From: a virus
Reading direction: 5' to 3' (one strand)
IMG/VR virus record: IMGVR_UViG_3300025127_000165
Span: 1 to 30,336 of that record
Length of the DNA stretch: 30,336 nt
Shown: positions 24,824-30,182 of the stretch, piece after piece
Position numbering within the stretch: position 1 is the first letter of the stretch
Layout: the number at the start of each line of letters is the position of its first letter
The notes under the pieces: model-generated
What the model was told of the DNA's origin: nothing
The model's database searches: none
The model's input: the letters and a program-made list of their open reading frames with translations, nothing else
Program-made: the position numbers and the translations under genes

Positions 24824-25489
24824 ATGGGATTAACAGAAGCCAGTGCATTTAAAGATGGAAAGATAGTAAACGATGATGTAAACACTAGTGCTGCTATCGC
24901 AGGTACAAAAATTTCTCCTGTGTTTGGTAGTCAGAATATATCTACAAGTGGCAACTTAAGTGTTAATGGTGGACTAGTTACTATAAGTGGATCAACTGCT
25001 GCTGTTTCTTTTAATGATAATGAAGATAATCCCGATTATAGATTAGTTAATTCTGGTGGAGTTTTAAAAATAAGAGATAGTACTAATTCAGTTGATAGGT
25101 TAAAAATAAATACAGATGGTCATATTGATATAGCTGGCAATCTAGACGTTAATGGTCAGTTTAAATTATTTGATGATGACAATTCTCATAGTATAGGTTT
25201 CAAAGCACCTGCAACAGTAGCATCTAATGTACTTTTTACTTTACCTGCTACTGATGCTGCCTTTAGTGGTTATGCTTTAATTTCAGATGGTGCTGGTACA
25301 TTAAGTTGGGGTGTTGCTGGCGGTGCTAGAGGTAATGCAAATAATCAAGTTTTTTGGGAAAACGATCAAACAGTTACAGGAAATTACACAATAACAAGTG
25401 GTAAAAATGCTGGTAGTTTTGGCTCAATTACGATAGCATCAAATGTAACTGTTACTATTGGTTCTGGTCAAACTTGGAGTATTGTTTAA
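24824..25489 (+). CDS. Accessory tail-fibre protein (shaft-like module)
   Basis: This 221-residue protein begins MGLTEASAFKDGKIVNDDVN and repeats a module present in the large fibre: AGTKISPVFGSQNISTSGN and the later NPDYRLVNSGGVLKIRDST with NTDGHIDIAGNLDVNG match fibre residues about 477-600. It ends in NAGSFGSITIASNVTVTIGS, a beta-strand stretch common at the ends of marine phage fibre proteins. There is no virion-anchoring domain, so it probably attaches to the fibre or another tail part, or is a split-off distal fibre piece. It begins an array of small fibre genes; its stop is followed directly by the next ATG. Confidence 0.75.
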   Translation: MGLTEASAFKDGKIVNDDVNTSAAIAGTKISPVFGSQNISTSGNLSVNGGLVTISGSTAAVSFNDNEDNPDYRLVNSGGVLKIRDSTNSVDRLKINTDGHIDIAGNLDVNGQFKLFDDDNSHSIGFKAPATVASNVLFTLPATDAAFSGYALISDGAGTLSWGVAGGARGNANNQVFWENDQTVTGNYTITSGKNAGSFGSITIASNVTVTIGSGQTWSIV

Positions 25490-26056
25490 ATGAGTTCTAT
25501 AAAGTTAATACATTCTGGTGGTAATTCTGTTTCAATATCAGCACCAACTTCAAACCCATCATCTGATCGTACTTTGCTTTTGCCTAGCAATGCAGATTCA
25601 ACTATTGATACTTTAAATAGGGCTGGCAATATTTTACAAGTTCAACACAATCTGGATACGACTTCATCAGGTTTTTCTACTAGTAGCACCAGCTACGTTA
25701 CAGATAGTGTATTACCAACGCTTGCAATTACACCATCTTCAGCAAGCAGTAAAATTTATGTTAGTGCTTTTATAGGTATGCAACATGACCAAAGTGACCA
25801 AGTTGAAAATACAATTTACAGAATAATATCTGGTGGTGCAACTACAGATTTAAGTGGCGGTAATACTTATGGTTTAGTATTTAAAGGAGGAAATACACCT
25901 GAGTGGGGATATGCTGGTGTTCAATTTGTTGATTCTCCTAATACAACCTCCCAAGTAACTTACACTTGGTATAGCAGATCAGAATTTGGTGGAGCAGTAT
26001 CGCCAAGACAAAATGCCAGTTCAATCGGTATTACTTTAATGGAGATAGCAGCATGA
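25490..26056 (+). CDS. Accessory tail-fibre/receptor-binding protein
   Basis: This 188-residue protein starts MSSIKLIHSGGNSVSISAPT followed by SDRTLLLPSNADSTID, a start typical of small fibre proteins in marine phages. After a linker (STSSTSYVTDSVLPTLAITPS) comes a beta-rich domain (ASSKIYVSAFIGMQHDQ, then NTIYRIISGGATTDL) of a type often seen as a fibre head. No signal peptide or membrane segment is present. It starts directly after the previous stop codon and overlaps the next gene by four bases (ATGA). It probably contributes to adsorption, but its partner is unknown. Confidence 0.72.
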   Translation: MSSIKLIHSGGNSVSISAPTSNPSSDRTLLLPSNADSTIDTLNRAGNILQVQHNLDTTSSGFSTSSTSYVTDSVLPTLAITPSSASSKIYVSAFIGMQHDQSDQVENTIYRIISGGATTDLSGGNTYGLVFKGGNTPEWGYAGVQFVDSPNTTSQVTYTWYSRSEFGGAVSPRQNASSIGITLMEIAA

Positions 26057-26355
26057 ACACACCTCCTATTGTTTCAAAATTTAACTCTGTATACAGGCTT
26101 TATTTAGATGCTGTAAGCGTTTCTGAAAAAGATGGAGTTCTTAAAGCCTACGATAAAGATGGCAAAGAAATTTCTATAAATATGACAGATGTAGATGCTG
26201 ATTTTGCAAAGATTGACTATCAAAATAAAAGACACGCACAGTATCCAGATTGGCAAACACAAATGGATATGCAATATTGGGATTCTGTAAATGGAACAAC
26301 GACATGGAAAGATCTTATAGCTAAAATTAAATCAGACAATCCAAAGCCTAGTTAA
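26053..26355 (+). CDS. Small fibre-associated (chaperone-like) protein
   Basis: This 100-residue protein has an N-terminal half with VYRLYLDAVSVSEKDGVLKA and a C-terminal part containing YPDWQTQMDMQYWDSVNGTT followed by TWKDLIAKIKSDNP. The YPxxxxQxDMQYWDxVNG-like pattern is typical of tail-fibre assembly chaperone-type proteins in marine phages. The start at 26053 has GGAG nine bases upstream and overlaps the previous TGA (ATGA). It may help fold or trimerise the neighbouring fibre proteins; this is inferred from pattern and context. Confidence 0.65.
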   Translation: MNTPPIVSKFNSVYRLYLDAVSVSEKDGVLKAYDKDGKEISINMTDVDADFAKIDYQNKRHAQYPDWQTQMDMQYWDSVNGTTTWKDLIAKIKSDNPKPS

Positions 26356-26357
26356 TT

Positions 26358-26858
26358 ATGCCAGTAACAATTAACGGAAACGGAACAATATCAGGTCTTA
26401 CACAAGTAAGTGCATCAGCACAACCTTCTTGTTTATTAGGTAATCTTGTTAATGAAGTTATGACTGATGCTGATAATGATGATCCTATTGAATTTCATAA
26501 TATTGTTACGAATGTAGGTATGACAATAAATTCTGCAAAAAGTAGAATTACAGTTCCCCAAAATGGTACATATTTAGTAACTGCTTGTGTATCAGGAGAT
26601 AAATTAACAACTGATCCTATAGATGCTAATGATGGAATATTTTTCATATTGTTAAAAAATGGCAGCACATTCTCTAACGATACTGACACTTTTCCTTTTG
26701 ATGTTTTTGGTGCGACTGCTGGACAAGAATTTTCATTTGTTTTTAGTATTCCAGTACCTTTAGTAACTGATGATTACCTTGAAGTTGCTTTAAATAATAT
26801 TAATAATAGTTCAGGCGAAGTTAAAAATGGTTATTTTTCAGTTACTAGATTGCATTAA
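26358..26858 (+). CDS. C1q-like small fibre protein
   Basis: This 166-residue protein begins MPVTINGNGTISGLTQVSAS, a start common in marine phage fibres, and then forms a C1q/TNF-type jelly-roll domain: IVTNVGMTINSAKSRITVPQ, NGTYLVTACVSGDKL, FFILLKNGSTFSNDTDTFPF and a closing VTDDYLEVALNNINNSSGE. In such folds loops at the trimer top bind carbohydrate or other receptors, so host recognition is likely. It uses the TAATTATG junction to its upstream neighbour and the same junction to the next gene. Confidence 0.78.
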   Translation: MPVTINGNGTISGLTQVSASAQPSCLLGNLVNEVMTDADNDDPIEFHNIVTNVGMTINSAKSRITVPQNGTYLVTACVSGDKLTTDPIDANDGIFFILLKNGSTFSNDTDTFPFDVFGATAGQEFSFVFSIPVPLVTDDYLEVALNNINNSSGEVKNGYFSVTRLH

Positions 26859-26860
26859 TT

Positions 26861-27253
26861 ATGTCCACACTTAAAGTAAACAATTTACAAGATATAAACG
26901 GTGCTAATAACTCAACACCAGAACAGGTAGCACAAGGAAGAGCAAAAGCGTGGTGTCGTTTTATAGTTTCAAATGGTACACCTTCTATTGATGACAGTTT
27001 TAATATTTCTTCTATAACTGATAATAATGCTGGTGATTTTACCTTTACTTTTAACACGGCAATGGCAAATACTACTTACGCAACTCTATCAACTTCTCAA
27101 GTAAGTACTTCAAATATAAATATTCCTTGTCTTACGTCAGGCGGTCAAACGACAACTACTGCAAGACTTCAATATTTTAGAATTACTACTCTTGCTGGCG
27201 GTGGTAGTGTAATTGATCCTGTTTCTGCGGCAGTTGCAGTATTTGGTGATTAG
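26861..27253 (+). CDS. Small fibre-type beta-domain protein
   Basis: This 130-residue protein has a short N-terminal anchor-like part (STLKVNNLQDINGANNSTPE), an Arg/Ala linker (QGRAKAWCRFIVSNG) and a beta domain with FNISSITDNNAGDFTFTFNT followed by AMANTTYATLS. This domain type, with a D(F/Y)TxxFxTAM...Y core, is widespread in marine phage fibres. The same domain appears inside the C-terminal part of the large fibre (RYTLNFTNAMADDDYQVF). It is a likely receptor-binding or fibre-cap protein. It starts two bases after the previous stop. Confidence 0.75.
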   Translation: MSTLKVNNLQDINGANNSTPEQVAQGRAKAWCRFIVSNGTPSIDDSFNISSITDNNAGDFTFTFNTAMANTTYATLSTSQVSTSNINIPCLTSGGQTTTTARLQYFRITTLAGGGSVIDPVSAAVAVFGD

Positions 27254-27272
27254 TATTTTTTTGATATACTAA
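27250..27272 (+). other. Perfect inverted repeat at gene boundary, possible hairpin or promoter
   Basis: TTAGTAT (27250-27256) and ATACTAA (27266-27272) are exact inverted repeats around a T-rich 9-base loop. The left arm contains the stop codon of the preceding gene. The same stretch contains TATACT (27265-27270) with TTGGTG 16 bases upstream, so it may instead be, or also be, a weak promoter for the gene at 27284. Confidence 0.4.
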
Positions 27273-27283
27273 AAGAAAAACTT

Positions 27284-27484
27284 ATGGCTAATTCTGATAA
27301 ACGTATTATATACACTACAGATGATGGTGGTGTTGCAATCGTTATTCCAGCAGATAATTGTGGTTTAACTGTTGAACAAATTAGAGATAAGGATGTACCA
27401 AGTGGAAAAACATCTTATATTGTAGATAAGTCTGTAATTCCTACTGATAGGAGTTTTAGAGATGCTTGGACTTACACACCTTAA
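27284..27484 (+). CDS. Small conserved protein next to fibre genes
   Basis: This 66-residue protein starts MANSDKRIIYTTDDGGVAIV and continues IPADNCGLTVEQIRDKDVPS, ending in VIPTDRSFRDAWTYTP. Proteins with RIIYTTDDGGVAI and IPxDRSFRxAW are familiar beside fibre genes of marine phages, usually followed by a gene like the next one. Function is unknown; a tail or fibre-assembly role fits the context. It follows a 30-base spacer containing an inverted repeat and a -10-like box. Confidence 0.75.
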   Translation: MANSDKRIIYTTDDGGVAIVIPADNCGLTVEQIRDKDVPSGKTSYIVDKSVIPTDRSFRDAWTYTP

Positions 27485-27489
27485 TTATT

Positions 27490-27756
27490 ATGGGATTTGG
27501 CGTAGACATGGCGAAAGCCAGAGAAATTCACAAACTAAAAATAAGGACTGCAAGAAAACCAAAACTTGAAGAACTTGATGTTGAATTTCAAAGAGCAATA
27601 GAAACTAATGATGATACCAAGAAAGCAGAAATAGCAGTTAAAAAACAAGCATTAAGAGATGCACCTGCTGATTCTAGCATCAGTGATGCTAAAGATGCTT
27701 ATGCTTTAAAAGCACAATGGAAAACAGATATTCTTGGAACTTCACCTTATAGTTAG
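27490..27756 (+). CDS. Small tail-assembly-chaperone-like protein
   Basis: This 88-residue protein is read from the ATG at 27490, which follows the previous stop by five bases; an upstream TTG at 27466 lies inside the previous gene and is less likely. It is charged and helical: MGFGVDMAKAREIHKLKIRT, KPKLEELDVEFQRAIETNDD and ALRDAPADSSISDAKDA. The ALRDAPAD-type motif and the length resemble small chaperone-like proteins found beside fibre genes, which bind and protect fibre subunits. Its TAG shares a base with the GTG of the next gene. Confidence 0.72.
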   Translation: MGFGVDMAKAREIHKLKIRTARKPKLEELDVEFQRAIETNDDTKKAEIAVKKQALRDAPADSSISDAKDAYALKAQWKTDILGTSPYS

Positions 27757-28259
27757 TGGATTATCCAAAGATTAATCTGCCTGATACAAATAATATTCTT
27801 ATACCACCTAAAACAATTTTTTATCCACCTGTGGCAGAGATTCCATATCTAGATCCTCTACTCCTTCCAAGTCTGGAACAAGTTCAGTCGGGACTTGGGG
27901 AAGATCAGGGATCTTCTGGCGAAGAAGAAAAATCATCTTCAAAGGAGGAAGCGTTAGAAGTAACACCAGAGACAATACCGAAAGACCTGCTAGACCCCAA
28001 AGAAACCTTATCAAGTGAAGAAGCTATAGCTACCTTTACTATACCTTTCTATGGTGAAATGCCTATACCTGCACCAGAAGTTATAGCTTCTAGTGTGATA
28101 GCAGCAGGTACAGCTTCAGTTGCTAGTGTGGTTGGTGGTATAGCTATGCAATCGGTATTAGCTTTTATTAAGAAAACATTTAAGAAAATGTTTACTAAAG
28201 TTCTTAAAAAAGAGGTCACAAATGTGAAAGAAAAAATGGATAATAATAAAGGTAGCTAG
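27756..28259 (+). CDS. Acidic protein with C-terminal membrane segment
   Basis: This 167-residue protein starts with GTG, its first base shared with the previous stop. It has a Pro-rich start (YPKINLPDTNNILIPPKTIF), an acidic Glu/Ser-rich linker (about residues 50-80), the conserved-looking TIPFYGEMPIPAPEV, a Gly/Ala-rich hydrophobic segment (about 109-137: SSVIAAGTASVASVVGGIAM and following) and a very basic end (FIKKTFKKMFTKVLKKEV). This suggests a membrane-associated protein with a cytoplasmic basic tail. I recall similar proteins with IPFYGEMPIPAPEV in other marine cyanophages; function is unknown. It is the last + strand gene before the reversed cassette. Confidence 0.75.
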   Translation: MDYPKINLPDTNNILIPPKTIFYPPVAEIPYLDPLLLPSLEQVQSGLGEDQGSSGEEEKSSSKEEALEVTPETIPKDLLDPKETLSSEEAIATFTIPFYGEMPIPAPEVIASSVIAAGTASVASVVGGIAMQSVLAFIKKTFKKMFTKVLKKEVTNVKEKMDNNKGS

Positions 28260-28298
28260 AGTTCACATGCCTGTACGTGTGGCGTCTAAACTAGCTAC
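28252..28298. terminator. Inverted repeat between convergent genes, probable bidirectional terminator
   Basis: GTAGCTAG (28252-28259) and CTAGCTAC (28291-28298) are perfect inverted repeats. Inside lies a second stem, CACATG/CGTGTG (28264-28269/28276-28281, one G-T pair). An A-rich flank on the left and TTAAATTTTT on the right give a T-run for each direction. The left arm ends with the TAG of the + strand gene and the right arm contains the TAG of the - strand gene. Confidence 0.65.
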
Positions 28299-28831
28299 TT
28301 AAATTTTTCAGAGTTAGCTTTTACATAACTTCGTATATTGATTACATCATTGCAGATGTATGCGAACTTGGACTTAGGATTTATCATATAACCGCTTGCG
28401 TGAAGCTGCCCACACTTCAAGATACGAACTAGCTGCTTATCATGCACTTGCTTGTCTAGTTCTTCTTTGGCTAGGTCTAGCTTTACTTTTGCTAGTTCAG
28501 AACACGTTTCATTATTAGTTCCTAGCGGTATCATAAAACTCATTTGAAATCCCCAACCTTCATTAATACTATAGGTTTCACTATCAGGATTCTCAGCATC
28601 ATTACCTGTATAAAAAGGGGTAAATGCCATTGTTGGTTGACTACATATTAAATTTCCAAACTGCAACTTACCTGTCATTCCATTATTAACATTCATATTT
28701 TGATTGATAATACTTGAGTTACCAATTGCATTTGGTTGAGCTACGACATCAGTATCGCCTTCAGCTTTTACCTTATTACTGACTAAACACAGACAAGCTA
28801 GTAATAACGCTTGTAGTCGTAATTGTATCAT
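28295..28831 (-). CDS. Secreted four-cysteine protein (conserved in cyanophages)
   Basis: This 178-residue protein has a probable Sec signal peptide (MIQLRLQALLLACLCLVSNK, cleavage after VKA at about residue 23). The mature part has an Asn/Gln-rich stretch (IINQNMNVNNGMTGKLQFGN), TPFYTGNDAENPDSETYSIN, GWGFQMSFMIPLGTNNETC and a helical C-terminal part (LVRILKCGQLHASGYMINP, then YICNDVI). Four Cys remain in the mature part and could form two disulfides. I recognise this family, with its FxxGxMIPL-like and ILKCxxLxxxGYxxxP blocks, as one of the usual secreted unknowns of marine cyanophages. Its start overlaps the upstream gene by 56 bases. It may act in the periplasm or on the cell surface; function is unknown. 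Confidence 0.75.
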   Translation of the reverse strand: MIQLRLQALLLACLCLVSNKVKAEGDTDVVAQPNAIGNSSIINQNMNVNNGMTGKLQFGNLICSQPTMAFTPFYTGNDAENPDSETYSINEGWGFQMSFMIPLGTNNETCSELAKVKLDLAKEELDKQVHDKQLVRILKCGQLHASGYMINPKSKFAYICNDVINIRSYVKANSEKFK

Positions 28832-29141
28832 TCTGTGTGATTTGTTCTGTTAATGCACTAGCAGCCCTTGTAGTCGTACTTAAAGTCCATTCAGCAGTAC
28901 TATCTGTTGGAGTAAATACTGCATCTGTAGCTGTTATTCCACCACTTGTATCTGAAGTAACAGTAATGTTTGTAGCTTCCCAAGTGTTTAATGCTGATCC
29001 GTATTTCTCAGTAACAATACTGCGAGTTATTGTTTGTGTAGTATTTTCAGTTCTATTAGATGAACCTGTAGTCCAAGTTGGCACTGTGTTTGCGTAACAA
29101 GGTGCAGTTATAAACAACCCTAGTAATAAAAGTTTTTTCAT
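28776..29141 (-). CDS. Secreted Ser/Thr-rich protein (conserved in cyanophages)
   Basis: This 121-residue protein starts with a clear Sec signal peptide (MKKLLLLGLFITAPCYA, cleavage probably before NTVPTW). The mature protein is Ser/Thr/Asn-rich and probably beta-structured: TWTTGSSNRTENTTQTITRS, then WEATNITVTSDTSGGITATD, ending in TTSVITSLSVFSQ. The ANTxPTxTTGSxN start and SxSVFSQ end are features I recall from a family common in marine cyanophages and of unknown function. It overlaps the upstream membrane-protein gene by four bases and the downstream secreted-protein gene by 56 bases, so the three genes form one - strand operon. Confidence 0.75.
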   Translation of the reverse strand: MKKLLLLGLFITAPCYANTVPTWTTGSSNRTENTTQTITRSIVTEKYGSALNTWEATNITVTSDTSGGITATDAVFTPTDSTAEWTLSTTTRAASALTEQITQNDTITTTSVITSLSVFSQ

Positions 29142-29392
29142 TTGATACCTACCTTGTTTTTACTATTATCCACTATTTTAGGAGAATTGCCATTTTTCTT
29201 TTGTCCAACGGAAATTCCATAAGAACCTAACACACCACTAACTAAACCTGCGGTAAATGCTCCATCAATTCTTACCTTGCCCATGTATCCAAGAGTCATC
29301 ATTGATAAACTCCAAGTCAAGATTAAAAATCGAACAGCATGACCAAACAGGTCACCCCAATCAAAACCTTCCTTTTCTTCTTTTTCTTCCAT
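29138..29392 (-). CDS. Small two-helix membrane protein, holin candidate
   Basis: This 84-residue protein begins with a highly charged head (MEEKEEKEGFDWGDLFGH), then two hydrophobic segments (about 19-37, AVRFLILTWSLSMMTLGYM; and about 44-62, GAFTAGLVSGVLGSYGISV) separated by a charged turn (GKVRIDG), and a basic polar tail. Size, two segments and charged ends would suit a class II holin, and the position, between fibre genes and terminase, is where T7 keeps its holin gene 17.5. There is no sequence match to the T7 holin, and the gene lies on the opposite strand with two secreted-protein genes, so another membrane role is equally open. Confidence 0.7.
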   Translation of the reverse strand: MEEKEEKEGFDWGDLFGHAVRFLILTWSLSMMTLGYMGKVRIDGAFTAGLVSGVLGSYGISVGQKKNGNSPKIVDNSKNKVGIK

Positions 29393-29458
29393 GAAAAGTT
29401 AAGACTCTTGTTTAATACTAGCAATGTAGCTATGTTTGGAAAGTAACACAAGATTATT
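29393..29458. other. Divergent spacer between reversed cassette and terminase-side genes
   Basis: This 66-base gap separates the starts of the - strand membrane gene and the + strand 54-residue gene. It must contain, or lie near, at least the promoter of the - strand operon. I see only weak boxes: TAGTAT reading leftward, without a convincing -35. No strong ribosome binding site precedes either start, and no inverted repeat of note is present. Confidence 0.35.
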
Positions 29459-29623
29459 ATGCTGAAATTCTTAAAACCAATACTACTAAAGTTCTTTACT
29501 ACAACTGCTGTGAAGCGACTTATCGTGGATTTGCTTCGTGCAATCTGTAAGCAGACCTCGAATACTCTTGATGATCGTGCTGTTGATATGTTAGAGCAAC
29601 AGTTGTTTCCTAAAATGAATTGA
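29459..29623 (+). CDS. 54-residue conserved-looking small phage protein
   Basis: This short gene encodes MLKFLKPILLKFFTTTAVKR followed by LIVDLLRAICKQTSNTLDDR and a helical end (AVDMLEQQLFPKMN). The pattern of a basic amphipathic N-terminus, V(D)LLRAxxKxTxNxLDD and a final helix is one I recognise from tiny proteins near lysis and packaging genes in many phages; function is unknown. It overlaps no neighbour: the next gene starts one base after its stop. The hydrophobic N-terminal part might associate with a membrane but is too short and charged for a clear membrane span. Confidence 0.68.
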   Translation: MLKFLKPILLKFFTTTAVKRLIVDLLRAICKQTSNTLDDRAVDMLEQQLFPKMN

Positions 29624-29624
29624 T

Positions 29625-29933
29625 ATGACACATAAAGAATTTTTCAAAGTACTTATCGGCAATCCACCGCCAGAAATAGAGTTTGAAATTGAAATAAAGC
29701 AACGTGAAACAGAACAACTACCTGATGAAGCTATAAGGGCTTACTGTTTAGACCTAGTTAAATACACCAAGCTACAAGATTTGCTTTTAACTTCAGCAAT
29801 AATGCGTATATCAGAAATAGAAACCAAACTATATCGCTATGAGAAAGGTATGAGACTATACAAAAAAGTTAGAAAGCTAAGTTTTTTTGGTAAAATAAAG
29901 TATCTTCTATCTGGCAATACAAGTGAGAAGTGA
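29625..29933 (+). CDS. Unknown helical protein upstream of terminase
   Basis: This 102-residue protein is not recognised. It starts MTHKEFFKVLIGNPPPEIEF, has an acidic and then a charged helical body (DEAIRAYCLDLVKYTKLQDL, RISEIETKLYRYEKGMRLY) and a basic end (KVRKLSFFGKIKYLLSGNTS). There is no signal peptide; the last 25 residues are amphipathic and basic. It starts one base after the preceding stop. Position before the terminase genes gives no firm clue. It is followed by a 27-base spacer with a TATATT box (29935-29940). Confidence 0.7.
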   Translation: MTHKEFFKVLIGNPPPEIEFEIEIKQRETEQLPDEAIRAYCLDLVKYTKLQDLLLTSAIMRISEIETKLYRYEKGMRLYKKVRKLSFFGKIKYLLSGNTSEK

Positions 29934-29960
29934 TTATATTATTTAAAAACAAGACTTATT

Positions 29961-30182
29961 ATGGATAAAAACTTAAAAATACTTAAGACCATACATTATG
30001 AGTTAGCAAAACATATACTTGATCTGATAAAAAGTGGTGAAGCAAAGGCAGGGGATTTAAACGTAGCTAGACAGTTTTTAAAAGATAATGGTATTGAGTG
30101 TATTCCTGTAGAAAACAACCCAATGGAAGAGCTTATGAACAACTTACCAGACCTAGATGCTGTACCTTTAGCTGATTTATAA
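29961..30182 (+). CDS. Small terminase subunit, T7 gp18-like
   Basis: This 73-residue protein sits directly upstream of the large terminase, where T7 has gp18 (89 residues), which recognises concatemeric DNA and regulates cutting. Its sequence fits short phage small terminases: an N-terminal helix (LKTIHYELAKHILDLIKSGE), a DLNVARQFLKDNGIE segment, the kind of helix seen in many phage small terminases, and a C-terminal tail NPMEELMNNLPDLDAVPL, likely used to bind the large subunit. The large terminase starts immediately after its TAA. Confidence 0.85.
   Translation: MDKNLKILKTIHYELAKHILDLIKSGEAKAGDLNVARQFLKDNGIECIPVENNPMEELMNNLPDLDAVPLADL

Noticed and set aside
28837-29097. An 86-codon + strand frame within the reversed cassette
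   Set aside because: It is antisense to the two better-supported - strand genes, which have signal peptides and family-like sequence; its composition is that of a reversed Ser/Thr-rich gene.
29323-29631. A 102-codon - strand frame over the divergent spacer
   Set aside because: It overlaps the starts of genes on both strands and has the low-complexity look of a shadow; the 54-residue + strand gene with a one-base junction to its neighbour is more convincing.
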